NCBI GenBank assembly: GCA_027622655.1
Contig: JAQBYI010000031.1
Coordinates: 1-37,210, forward strand
Length of the DNA: 37,210 nucleotides
DNA from: Gemmatimonadota bacterium
GTDB lineage: Bacteria > Gemmatimonadota > Gemmatimonadetes > Gemmatimonadales > Gemmatimonadaceae
Reading direction: 5' to 3'
This document shows, piece after piece, positions 1 through 7,066 of this stretch. Numbering within the stretch: position 1 is the first letter of the stretch; each line of letters opens with the position of its first letter. A model generated the notes under the pieces. The model saw only the letters and a program-made list of their open reading frames with translations. It was not told where the DNA came from and ran no database searches. The position numbers and the translations under genes are program-made.

Positions 1-149
1 CCCACCGTGCCGCTGATCGCCGTTGTGGAACTCGCGGCGACGCTGGCCGGCCGTGGCGGCGAGGTGGAATCCTTGCCACAAGCGGCGAGGATCGCGAGAA
101 CCGAGAGAGCGAGTGCTGTGGAACGATACCGCTGGAGTGGAGTCGTCAT
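1..149 (-). CDS. Lipoprotein, N-terminal part only (runs off left edge)
   Basis: The reading frame from the ATG at 149 is open to the window edge and gives 49 residues. It starts with a short basic region (QRYR, residues 6-9), then a hydrophobic stretch (residues 11-21), then the lipobox LAAC with the modified cysteine at residue 22. The sequence continues with GKDSTSPPRP, a Ser/Pro-rich linker of the kind found after the lipid anchor. From family knowledge this predicts cleavage by signal peptidase II and anchoring in the inner or outer membrane. The residues after the linker (PASVAASSTTAISGTVG) resemble the entry into bacterial Ig-like repeats, but too little is visible to name a domain. 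There is no clear Shine-Dalgarno sequence. The frame is continuous with the integrase stump upstream, so the start at 149 is inferred from the signal peptide, not from a stop codon. Confidence 0.7.
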   Translation of the reverse strand, partial: MTTPLQRYRSTALALSVLAILAACGKDSTSPPRPASVAASSTTAISGTV

Positions 150-596
150 GTGAGATCGTCTGGGCGGTGAAAGAGTCTGGAGACTCGGACTCCAGGCCTT
201 CTCGCGCAGGGCGAGCCATTGGGCGCATACATCCGCGAACGTGATCGCGGTGGCCGCCACATTGGCCGCTTTCTCCACCCGCTGGACTTGGATCGGATTG
301 CGGCCCGCCTTGACCTCCGCCCGTGCCCAGTCCCGCTTCTCCCGTGCCGTCTGGAGCGTGACCTCCGGATACAGGCCCGGACTCAGCGTCTTGTCCTTCC
401 CGTCGTACCGGTACTTGATCCGCCATACCGGCGTCCCGGCCGCCGTCACCGTCAGGAACAGTCCGCGCCCGTCGAAGAGCTTCGGTGCCGTCAACGCCGC
501 ACCAGTCTCGGCGTGCATCAGCGTCCCGGCCTTCGCCTTCGTGATAAACGCCCGGATCGACCGGTCGTCCAGCGGCTTCTTGACGTGGCGTGGCAT
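150..596 (-). pseudogene. Truncated P4-type tyrosine integrase (N-terminal arm-binding domain only)
   Basis: The frame begins with ATG at 596 (MPRHVKKPLDDRSIRAF) and shows the fold pattern of the DUF4102 arm-binding domain of P4-like integrases. This includes LFDGRGLFLTV (residues 40-50), the W58-R59-I60 followed by KYRYDGK, and the LSPGLYPEVTLQTAREK segment (71-87). The start of the core-binding domain follows (TFADVCAQWL, 119-128, and KAWSP, 133-137). Similarity stops near residue 137 (about position 186). The catalytic domain with the Arg-His-Arg-Tyr residues is absent, and a lipoprotein gene begins in the same frame at residue 150. The gene lies 239 bases downstream of the ssrA 3' end and points the same way, which is the usual position of an integrase in an ssrA-targeting island. 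It is read here as a non-functional remnant. A GGGGGT stretch just before the ATG could have served as ribosome binding site. Confidence 0.85.
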
Positions 597-656
597 CTGA
601 CCCCCAGTGGCGTTGTTACACCTGTTACGGTTGCAGTGGGGGGTGTCGGCTGCTCG

Positions 657-720
657 CGATACCCCTATATGCGGCGCTCCAGAAAGTTCGGTATCACCGC
701 TACCCCTAACGATACCCCTA
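657..720. repeat. Three copies of an 11-bp direct repeat between integrase stump and ssrA
   Basis: CGATACCCCTA occurs at 657-667 and 710-720, and CGCTACCCCTA at 698-708, all in the same orientation. Two copies are 12 bases apart (about one helix turn) and the third is 41 bases further left. Phage and island integrases bind short direct repeats called arm sites beside the attachment core, and excisionases bind similar ones. The position, between the integrase start and the ssrA 3' end, fits that role. The function is inference. Confidence 0.6.
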
Positions 721-783
721 CCGACTCTGGCTGTCAACGGAAGCCACCGGACGCCTCCAGGTGATCCTCCAGAGGAGACAACG

Positions 784-810
784 AAAAAGGGGCGCCCTTT
801 CGGACGCCCC
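784..810 (-). terminator. Rho-independent terminator of ssrA
   Basis: Read on the minus strand, GGGGCGTCC and GGGCGCCCC form a 9-bp stem (one G-U pair) closed by a GAAA tetraloop, followed directly by TTTTT (784-788). It lies 26 bases past the tmRNA 3' end. This is a textbook intrinsic terminator. Confidence 0.92.
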
Positions 811-835
811 TGAATCGCGTTGGACCTCTAAAAAG

Positions 836-1201
836 TGGAGGCGGGGAGAATCGAACTCCCGTCTTGCATAAGATCTTCCGTAGCGCCTACGTGCGTAGCC
901 CGTCGATTGATGTTTCCTGAGGCTGGCCGACAGGCCGCCCACCGCAGGATGAGCCGTCTAGAGTTTCACGCGGCGACCGACAGCCCGCCGACGCGCTATC
1001 CCGGATTTGCGATACTCCATGGGCCGCCCCGGGAGGGCTTCCTGTGGAGCACTGCTGGTGTAACTAGGCGTTAGCCTGAGTTACGCAGCCAGGGCGAAGT
1101 TGTTGTTCGCGATTGGAATTTTCCCGAGTGTTTTACCAGGAACCCGAGGACCTGGGCACGCAACCACGAAGCCACCCACACAATCGAAACCGGTCGCCCC
1201 C
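836..1201 (-). ncRNA. ssrA: Transfer-messenger RNA (tmRNA)
   Basis: tmRNA rescues stalled ribosomes and tags the unfinished protein for degradation. The 5' end GGGGGCG (1201-1195) pairs with the 3' strand CGCCTCC (843-837) to form the acceptor stem. The third pair is G-U, the identity element read by alanyl-tRNA synthetase. The T arm GGGAG-TTCGATT-CTCCC precedes the 3' strand, and the discriminator A is at 836. CCA is not encoded, because CTTTT follows in the DNA. The 5' part carries the typical GGTTTCGAT segment. The tag reading frame is at 1110-1081 and encodes ANNNFALAA followed by TAA, ending in the LAA degron. The length of about 366 nt is normal for one-piece tmRNA. A terminator follows at 784-810. 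Confidence 0.95.
1081..1110 (-). other. tmRNA proteolysis tag reading frame
   Basis: The resume codon GCG (1110-1108) opens the frame A-N-N-N-F-A-L-A-A and TAA closes it at 1083-1081. The C-terminal ALAA is the conserved recognition end for ClpXP-type proteases. The tag is 9 encoded residues, one shorter than the 10 in E. coli. Confidence 0.9.
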
Positions 1202-1219
1202 TGTGGTATGCAATATAAC

Positions 1220-1248
1220 GGGGCCGAATCCCAAAGTGGGCCGGCCCC
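1220..1248 (-). terminator. Stem-loop between the aldo/keto reductase gene and ssrA, probable terminator
   Basis: GGGGCCG (1220-1226) pairs with CGGCCCC (1242-1248), and an inner CCCA (1230-1233) pairs with TGGG (1237-1240). On the minus strand the stem is followed by GTTATATT, a weak T-rich tract. It sits 48 bases past the reductase stop codon. The same AT-rich tract (TATATT, 1213-1218) may double as the -10 box of ssrA, about 12 bases before the tmRNA 5' end. Confidence 0.6.
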
Positions 1249-1296
1249 GATTACACCCCTGCCCCGCGCGCGGACCAGATCGCGTCTAGATCGCGT

Positions 1297-2316
1297 CTAG
1301 AGAGCGTCGAAGTCCTGCTCAATGCGCTTGCGCAGCGCCGCGTCTGGAAGCCGGCCGCGCGCCACACCGAGGTTCAGCTTCAGGTACTCGACCTTTTCAG
1401 TTCCCGGAATCGCAGCAGTGACTGCCGGATGGCTGACCACGTATTTGAGAAACACCTGGGACCAGTCGGCGCAGTCGATGTCCTTCGCCCAACCGGGAAG
1501 CGCTTTCCCCTGCACCTTCTCGAACGGCCGGCTCCGGCCGAACGGAAGATTGATGAGAACTCCGAACCCGCGATCTGCCGCGAGAGGGAGTAAGCGATCC
1601 TGGGCATTTCTGTTGTCGATGGCGAAGTCGACCTGAATGAAATCGAACTTGCGCGCCATCATCAGCGCCTCGAGCGCCTCGTACTGGCCATCGCTGCTGG
1701 TCGTCACACCCGTGTAGCGGATCTTTTTCGCCGCCTTCCACTCGTCGAGAAGTGGTAGGAGGACGTCGGGCTGCGACATGTTCCAGACCTGCATCAGGTC
1801 GATGTGATCCGTATGAAACCGGCTCAGAGAGCGATCGAGTGAAGCAGTGGCCTGCTCCGGTCCCGCAGCGGCTCCACCACCCCCGCCGCCTCCGGCGCCG
1901 CGGCCACCGCGGCCACCGCGGCCGCCCAGCGACACTTTCGTCGCGATGAAGAACTTATCGCGGTTCTTCAACTCGGCCATCAGCTCGCCAACTACAACCT
2001 CGGCGCGGCCGTACGAAGGCGCGGTATCGAGCACCCGTCCACCCATTTCAGGGAACTGGCGAATTACTTCGCGCAGCGGAGGCATCTGCTCCGGTGTCGG
2101 GTCTTCGTAGTTGCGCGCCGTTCCCATTCCCACAATCGGAAGACGCTCGCCCGACGACGGAATGGCGCGCTCAATGAGCCCGCCGACCTGTGGCGGAATC
2201 GAAGGGAGCGGCTCGGCGGCAAGCCCCGACACGTGATTGAGCGAGAGCGCCACACCGGCGCCGAGTCCGACCTTGAGGGCGTCCCGGCGTGAAAGGCGTT
2301 TCGATTGCTCGTCCAT
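1297..2316 (-). CDS. Tat-exported aldo/keto reductase family protein
   Basis: The 339-residue protein starts with a twin-arginine signal, SRRDALK (residues 9-15), followed by a hydrophobic stretch and an Ala-rich cleavage region near residue 33, so it is probably exported folded. The rest is an aldo/keto reductase barrel. Asp97 and Tyr102 stand in LDTAPSYGRAE and Lys127 in IATKVS. Later segments include YTGVTTSS and, near the end, HPAVTAAIPGTEKVEYL, the cofactor-side motif of the family. The catalytic histidine expected after the IDLMQV strand is missing: the sequence reads VWNM, with Trp178 at the histidine position. A Gly/Arg loop (GGRGGRGGRGAGG and more, about 131-152) is inserted right after Lys127. 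The reductase may have changed chemistry, or it may bind a ligand without classical hydride transfer. The substrate is unknown. It is a single gene with spacers on both sides. Confidence 0.85.
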   Translation of the reverse strand: MDEQSKRLSRRDALKVGLGAGVALSLNHVSGLAAEPLPSIPPQVGGLIERAIPSSGERLPIVGMGTARNYEDPTPEQMPPLREVIRQFPEMGGRVLDTAPSYGRAEVVVGELMAELKNRDKFFIATKVSLGGRGGRGGRGAGGGGGGGAAAGPEQATASLDRSLSRFHTDHIDLMQVWNMSQPDVLLPLLDEWKAAKKIRYTGVTTSSDGQYEALEALMMARKFDFIQVDFAIDNRNAQDRLLPLAADRGFGVLINLPFGRSRPFEKVQGKALPGWAKDIDCADWSQVFLKYVVSHPAVTAAIPGTEKVEYLKLNLGVARGRLPDAALRKRIEQDFDAL

Positions 2317-2425
2317 TATTCAGTCTCCTGCGAGAGTCGCGCAGAGTGGCCGTGTGCATGCCGCTCCATAAGCGTCGATAGGGGAAACATACCTGACTCA
2401 GGGTCGGACGTAGCCGGTTCCTACT

Positions 2426-3175
2426 CTACGGGCCAACAGCCCGTGCCGCTGCCATTGCAGCGCCAAAGCCGTTGTCGATATTGCATACGACTACACCAGC
2501 GGCACAGCTATTGAGCATCGTGAGCAAAGCCGCGAGTCCGCCAAAACTGGCCCCGTAGCCTACACTCGTCGGAACGGCGATCACCGGAACGCGCACTAAT
2601 CCGCCGACCACCGATGGCAGCGCGCCGTCCATGCCGGCAACGACGATGATCGCACGAGAGCGCTGGAGGAGATCCGTCCGCGTCAGGAGCCGGTGAATTC
2701 CCGCCACGCCAACGTCGGAAAGCCGTTCCACGCCGATCCCATGGGCCAACAGGGTCTCGACCGCCTCCTCGGCAACCGGAAGATCGCTGGTTCCAGCGGT
2801 CACCACGCACACTGAGCCCTCCCGATCGCCACCCGCCGAAGGGCTCCCGTATCGTACCGTCCGCGCGAGTTCGCTCGCGACGGCCTCTGGGAATTGATCG
2901 GTGAGCGCCGCGGCCTGCTCGCGCGACGCTCGCGTTACGAGAAACCGCTCGGAGCGCGCGGCGATGCTCACGCAGATATCCAAAACCTGCGCTACGGTTT
3001 TCCCGGCACCATACACCACCTCAGGGAATCCGCTGCGTAGCGCCCGGTGATGGTCGATGGTGCTGTGCGCGAGGGTCTCGATTGGCTCGGCGTCGAGCCG
3101 AGCGAGCGCCTGCTCCACCGTAGCAGCGCCCGACGCGACATCGTCCAGGAGCGCGCGCACGCGCTCCCGGATCAT
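2426..3175 (-). CDS. larB: Nickel-pincer cofactor biosynthesis protein LarB (AIR carboxylase-like)
   Basis: LarB carboxylates the pyridinium ring of nicotinic acid adenine dinucleotide and cleaves the phosphoanhydride, the first step toward the nickel-pincer nucleotide of lactate racemase and related enzymes. The 249 residues match the family's usual length. Conserved segments are VVYGAGKT (53-60), TAGTSDLPVAEEA (126-138), DVGVAGIHRLL (154-164), VVAGMDGALPSVV (178-190), VPTSVGYGASFGG (201-213) and LNSCAAGV (221-228). Cys224 corresponds to the nucleophilic cysteine known from LarB. The C-terminal half is the PurE-like domain. The start codon ATG overlaps the dusB stop as ATGA, so the two are co-transcribed. 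The partners larC and larE are not in the window, so the cofactor's user cannot be named here. Confidence 0.93.
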   Translation of the reverse strand: MIRERVRALLDDVASGAATVEQALARLDAEPIETLAHSTIDHHRALRSGFPEVVYGAGKTVAQVLDICVSIAARSERFLVTRASREQAAALTDQFPEAVASELARTVRYGSPSAGGDREGSVCVVTAGTSDLPVAEEAVETLLAHGIGVERLSDVGVAGIHRLLTRTDLLQRSRAIIVVAGMDGALPSVVGGLVRVPVIAVPTSVGYGASFGGLAALLTMLNSCAAGVVVCNIDNGFGAAMAAARAVGP

Positions 3176-4221
3176 CCGCTGCCGACCTCGAGCACGAGCG
3201 AATCTCCGTCCGCCGTCCGCCCGGCGGCAGGATCGAATAACCCGCGTTCGAGGTCCACGAGGTAGTCGGAGAAGATCCCTTCCACCTCAGCGAAACTGTT
3301 CACTTGGTGCAGTTTCTTGCGGAGTTCACTTGAGTGTGGCAACCCGCGAACGTACCAGCCGAGGTGTTTGCGAAACTCAATCGCAGCGCCGATCGGATCG
3401 GGTTCGTACGCCTGCACCATTCGGGCGTGACCCAGCGCGATTGCGAATCGCTCCGCCACCGGCGGTGTGGCTGGCGGTTCGTGGCCGTCGATAAGCGCGC
3501 GCGCTTGATTGAACACCCATGGCTGGCCGAACGAGCCGCGCGCAATCATGACGCCCGCGCACCGCGTTTCCAACCACATGCGATGGGCGTCGGCTGGAGT
3601 CTTGATGTCACCGTTGCCGATGACCGAAATGTCGAGCGCGTCCACCAGCATCGCGATCTCATCCCAGCGCGCGGCTCCTGTGTACATCTGGGCACGAGTC
3701 CGCGGATGAAGCGCGATGGCGCCAACTCCCGCGTCCTGGCATCGCAGCCCGATGGCCACTGGGTCGCGCATTTCTTCACTCCAGCCGCTGCGAATCTTGC
3801 ACGTCACGGGGAGCGAGGTCGCCCTCACCACGGCACGCACGACGTCCTCAACCAGCGACAGGTCCTTCAGGCACCCTGATCCGCCGTTCCGCTTTACGAC
3901 CTTCTTGACTGGGCAGCCAAAGTTGATATCTACGAAATCGGGATGGAACACGTCCGTGACGAGCGCTGCGGCGTCTGCCATGGCTGCCGGCTCCGACCCG
4001 AAGATCTGCACGCCAATCGGGCGCTCGTCAGACCCGAACCGCAGCTTGGCGAGCGTCGCTTCGTTCTCGCGACGAATGCCTTCGGCCGACAGGAACTCCG
4101 TGATGACGACGTCCGCGCCGTGACGCCGGCAGAGTCGGCGAAACGGCGATTCCGACACTCCGGCCATCGGGGCCAAAAAGAGTGGCACCGCGTGGTCTGT
4201 TGGGTACGGAAACGGACGCAT
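3172..4221 (-). CDS. dusB: tRNA-dihydrouridine synthase (DusB-like)
   Basis: Dus enzymes use FMN and NADPH to reduce selected uridines in the tRNA D-loop. The protein (349 residues from the chosen start) shows the N-terminal FMN barrel motif LAPMAGVSESPFRRLC (16-31). It also has VDINFGCPVKKV with catalytic Cys103, TCKIRSGW with FMN-contacting Lys142, HPRTRAQMYTG with the RNA/FMN histidine, GNGDI, and ARGSFGQPW. The C-terminal helical domain completes it. The start at 4221 (MRPFPYP) was chosen because it matches the length of the family N-terminus; in-frame starts also exist at 4263 (GTG) and 4260 (ATG). The gene is divergent from the EIIA-type gene and overlaps larB by four bases. The DusB subtype is inferred from overall resemblance. 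Confidence 0.92.
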   Translation of the reverse strand: MRPFPYPTDHAVPLFLAPMAGVSESPFRRLCRRHGADVVITEFLSAEGIRRENEATLAKLRFGSDERPIGVQIFGSEPAAMADAAALVTDVFHPDFVDINFGCPVKKVVKRNGGSGCLKDLSLVEDVVRAVVRATSLPVTCKIRSGWSEEMRDPVAIGLRCQDAGVGAIALHPRTRAQMYTGAARWDEIAMLVDALDISVIGNGDIKTPADAHRMWLETRCAGVMIARGSFGQPWVFNQARALIDGHEPPATPPVAERFAIALGHARMVQAYEPDPIGAAIEFRKHLGWYVRGLPHSSELRKKLHQVNSFAEVEGIFSDYLVDLERGLFDPAAGRTADGDSLVLEVGSG

Positions 4222-4266
4222 GGTTCTGAAGCTAGCCGTGCCGCCAACTGCTTGCAACATCACGAT

Positions 4267-4295
4267 TTGACTGACTTTGAGCCTTAAGTTACCTT
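4267..4295 (+). promoter_or_regulatory. Candidate sigma70-type promoter for the EIIA-type gene
   Basis: TTGACT (4267-4272) and TACCTT (4290-4295) are separated by 17 bases. They lie 50 bases before the ATG at 4345 in the 81-124 base divergent spacer. AGGGG (4334-4338) is a plausible ribosome binding site for that ATG. Confidence 0.5.
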
Positions 4296-4344
4296 AGGCG
4301 TTCGCTGCTGCAGTATCAGTCAATCCCAGACCTAGGGGCAACGA

Positions 4345-4797
4345 ATGGAACTGCTCGAGTTCTTTTCGGAAGACGCCATAAAATTGAACATCGAGGGGAC
4401 GACGAAGGATGACGTCCTCAAGGAGCTCATCGCACTACTCGGGCTTGACGAGAAGAACGAGGCGATGCTGTTCAAGATGCTAAAACGACGCGAGAACCTC
4501 GGATCCACGGGTATTGGGCGAGGGATCGCCATTCCACATTGCCGCTCGCTCGTGGTCAACAAGCTTCGCGTGGCATTCGGCCGAAAGCTTGATGGGCTCG
4601 ATTTCAAGGCGATCGATGACCGCCCCGTCAACTTTTTCTTTCTGATCGTCGCGCCGCCGCTCGAAGTGTCGAACCAGTATCTCCCGGTGCTCGGCAAGAT
4701 CGCGCAGTTCTCCAAGGAACCTGACGTACCGGATCGACTGCTCAAGCTCACGGCGCCTTCGGAGTTCATGGCGCTGCTAAGCGAGAAGGGCCTCTAA
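4345..4797 (+). CDS. PTS EIIA type-2 domain protein (EIIA-Ntr-like)
   Basis: The 150-residue protein is a single EIIA domain of the fructose/mannitol/Ntr class. The phosphorylated histidine is His65 in RGIAIPHCRS, preceded by the ENLGSTGIG segment (50-58). VNFFFLIVAPP is the core strand, followed by the C-terminal helices. Proteins of this size that stand alone usually act as regulators in the nitrogen-type phosphotransferase chain rather than in sugar uptake. No EI, HPr or membrane permease is in the window. It is the only plus-strand gene in the first 35 kb, flanked by divergent dusB and by the convergent exporter gene, whose stop lies five bases past its own stop. A GGGGC-type ribosome binding site and a promoter candidate precede it. 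The assignment to PtsN proper is likely but not proven. Confidence 0.88.
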   Translation: MELLEFFSEDAIKLNIEGTTKDDVLKELIALLGLDEKNEAMLFKMLKRRENLGSTGIGRGIAIPHCRSLVVNKLRVAFGRKLDGLDFKAIDDRPVNFFFLIVAPPLEVSNQYLPVLGKIAQFSKEPDVPDRLLKLTAPSEFMALLSEKGL

Positions 4798-4802
4798 CCG
4801 CC

Positions 4803-6191
4803 CTATTCGATTGAGGCGAGTTCGCTCGCCTCATCGATCTGCAACCTTCCGACGTCGCGCGCGAGGCGCCATCGTACGCGCATGAGCTGCGCGATGGCCA
4901 CGGCCGCGAGACTTCCGAGATAGCCGTACCAGATTCCGCGCGGCCCCATCCCTCCCGGGAATGCGAGCACGAGTCCGAGCGGAGCGCCAATGCCCCAGAA
5001 GCCGCCGAGATGGATCAGCATTGGAATCCGGGTGTCAGCCGTGCCTCGGAGGATTCCGGCACACACGGCCTGAATCCCGTCGAATACCTGGAACACCCCG
5101 GCAATCGCGATCAGTGAAGCGGCGATCGCTCGCGTTTCAGGATCTTCCAGGAAGATCGCAGCGAGGGTTCCCGGAACGGCGAGAAACACAACCGCTGACA
5201 CCAACATGAATCCGAGCCCTACTCCAATCGCAGCAACGGAATCGCGGCGCGCCGCTGCGATATCGCCCCGTCCGATCGCCCGCCCGACCATCGCGGCCGC
5301 AGCCGCCGATACGCCCAGCGGAACCATGAACGTGAGCGCGGCGAGGTTGATGGCGATTTCGTGCGCGGCGAGCGGTGCAACGCCGATCCATCCGATCGCC
5401 ACTGCGCCTGCCGCGAATACGCCAACTTCGAGCCACTGCTGGAACGCGACGGGGAGCCCCACAACGATCATGCGCCACAGCGGCCGCAGGCTCCATGACT
5501 CGGGCGCCCAGGGAAAGAGAGTCGGCCAGAGCTGCGCCCGCCCGAACCAGAGCAACATGCCGAACATTGCCCAACGGCCGATCACAGTCGAAATGGCGCT
5601 GCCAACCGCGCCGAGCGGCGGCGCACCGAGGTGGCCGTAGATCAACGCCCAGTTGAGGACGACATTGAGGGCGTTCCCAACGATGATGGATATGACGATG
5701 GCCCGCGTGTGCGCCATGGCCTGTAGCGACTGCCGCAACGAGACAAACAGGAAAAACGGAAGCATGCCCAACGCCGTCCAACGCGCGTACGCAGCAGCCA
5801 CAGGCGTGATCTCGGCCGGTTGGCGCAGGGCGGCGAAGAACAGCTCACCGGGGAGCAGCGCGATCGCCGCCGGAATCGAGACGAGCACTGCAAGCAGAAC
5901 CCCGCGCTGCACGCCGCGCGCCACGCCACGTGCGTCACGGGCTCCGACCGCCTGTGAAACGACCGGATCGAGCACGAGCAGGAGCCCCATTCCCGGAACT
6001 GATACGTTCATCCAGTAGAGGTGCCCCAGCGCTACTGCCGCAACGGCGTCGGAACCGACGCGCCCGACCATAGCGGTGTCAACGACACCGAGGAGCATGA
6101 CCCCTACCTGAGCGAGCACGATCGGCCACGCGAGCCGGACCATCTCGCGCAGTTCTTCGCCCGTGGGGCGCAGCTGAGCCAGCGGAAGCAC
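4803..6191 (-). CDS. MATE-family multidrug/Na+ antiporter (NorM/MdtK type)
   Basis: The protein has about 12 hydrophobic segments arranged as two homologous halves, the MATE layout. The first helix reads LAWPIVLAQVGVMLLGVVDTAMVGRVG, close to the NorM family signature with D and the TAMVGR loop. The second half carries GLPVAFQQWLEVGVFA and the ILRGTADTRIPM loop. MATE proteins export cationic drugs or metabolites in exchange for Na+ or H+ across the inner membrane. The start was set at GTG 6191, one base past the stop of the upstream DUF3667 gene. A longer frame from TTG at 6227 would overlap that gene by 35 bases and adds nothing recognisable. The length is then 462 residues, normal for the family. 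It forms a likely transcription unit with the DUF3667 gene and guaA. The substrate is unknown. Confidence 0.9.
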   Translation of the reverse strand: MLPLAQLRPTGEELREMVRLAWPIVLAQVGVMLLGVVDTAMVGRVGSDAVAAVALGHLYWMNVSVPGMGLLLVLDPVVSQAVGARDARGVARGVQRGVLLAVLVSIPAAIALLPGELFFAALRQPAEITPVAAAYARWTALGMLPFFLFVSLRQSLQAMAHTRAIVISIIVGNALNVVLNWALIYGHLGAPPLGAVGSAISTVIGRWAMFGMLLWFGRAQLWPTLFPWAPESWSLRPLWRMIVVGLPVAFQQWLEVGVFAAGAVAIGWIGVAPLAAHEIAINLAALTFMVPLGVSAAAAAMVGRAIGRGDIAAARRDSVAAIGVGLGFMLVSAVVFLAVPGTLAAIFLEDPETRAIAASLIAIAGVFQVFDGIQAVCAGILRGTADTRIPMLIHLGGFWGIGAPLGLVLAFPGGMGPRGIWYGYLGSLAAVAIAQLMRVRWRLARDVGRLQIDEASELASIE

Positions 6192-6192
6192 G

Positions 6193-7056
6193 TTAGAACT
6201 GGAGCATTGCAGCGACCGTGATCCCAACGATCACGGCGAGCAGTGCGACGCTGTACACGGTGCCAACAACCAGGCTCCGGCCAATGAGTTGCCCGGTCGT
6301 GCCGCCGAGTACTCGCTTTATCGCCAGGCCACCGTACCACGTGCTGTACACCAGGGCGAGAGCACCAAGAACGGTACTCGCCGTTTCATAGCGCAACGCC
6401 TTGGCCAGGCTAGGCAACACAATCGCTGCAAAGAACGCTGCGTGCAGGTGCAGCGAGAAATACAAATGTGCCGGATAACGGGCGCCCCCGGAGCGCCACG
6501 CACTCCACGTCAGCAATGCGAACAGCGGCATCAACACAAACATCGCTTTTGGTATGGCCTCGACTACGATCTCGGATATCGCTCCGGAATTGTTCCCAAT
6601 ACGCTTCAGCCGTTCCACTCCGATCCGGTCGAAGATTGGCGCACTTGCAAGCGCTTCGAGGGCCTCTGGCGTGAGTTCGTCGAGCGATACACGCCCGCCG
6701 GTATCGTCGGTGAACGAAATAGCGGCGCGCTGCTCGACGGGACGCCCCGTAACGTGCGCCACGACAGGATCCACGAGGAAGTACGCCACGCTGCAGATCA
6801 GATAGACGCGGAGCGGCGATATCCAGCGGGCTCGGCGTCCCGCGAGAAAGTCTTCGGTCAGGAGTCCGGGATGAGCCAACAGCGCGCGAAGCGTGGCAGG
6901 GATCTTCCCGTCCCATTCGAACATCTCCCGGAACGTTTCGCCGATAAACTCACGAAGCGTAGGGTTCCGGTTCGTCTTGCGCTGGCCACATTGCGCGCAA
7001 TATTCGCCGCGGAGCGGAGCGGAGCAGTTGAGACAAGTCGATTCGGCGGCGTCCAT
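6193..7056 (-). CDS. DUF3667-type membrane protein with N-terminal zinc ribbon
   Basis: The 287-residue protein starts with a small zinc ribbon, Cys8-x2-Cys11 and Cys20-x2-Cys23 (CLNC and CAQC). The DUF3667 core follows: NPTLREFIGETFREMF (31-46), HPGLLTEDFLAGRRARW (62-78) and then ISPLRVYLICSVAYFLV, the first membrane segment. After a soluble loop of about 75 residues there are three to four more hydrophobic helices toward the C-terminus. The family has no established function. Similar proteins often sit beside transport or signalling genes, and here the gene lies between guaA and a MATE exporter, 10 bases from the guaA stop and one base from the exporter start. Co-transcription with both is likely, but a functional tie is only a guess. 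Confidence 0.8.
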   Translation of the reverse strand: MDAAESTCLNCSAPLRGEYCAQCGQRKTNRNPTLREFIGETFREMFEWDGKIPATLRALLAHPGLLTEDFLAGRRARWISPLRVYLICSVAYFLVDPVVAHVTGRPVEQRAAISFTDDTGGRVSLDELTPEALEALASAPIFDRIGVERLKRIGNNSGAISEIVVEAIPKAMFVLMPLFALLTWSAWRSGGARYPAHLYFSLHLHAAFFAAIVLPSLAKALRYETASTVLGALALVYSTWYGGLAIKRVLGGTTGQLIGRSLVVGTVYSVALLAVIVGITVAAMLQF

Positions 7057-7066
7057 CGGAGAACCG

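Noticed and set aside
219-813. Several plus-strand open frames over the integrase and repeat region
   Set aside because: They lie opposite the recognisable integrase sequence or in the non-coding spacer and have no family resemblance.
835-1300. Open frames across the tmRNA gene
   Set aside because: The RNA structure, tag frame and terminator explain this segment fully.
2405-2460. Stem-loop ACGGGC/GCCCGT at the larB stop as a terminator
   Set aside because: It overlaps the last codons and no T tract follows; the fit is what GC-rich coding DNA gives by chance.
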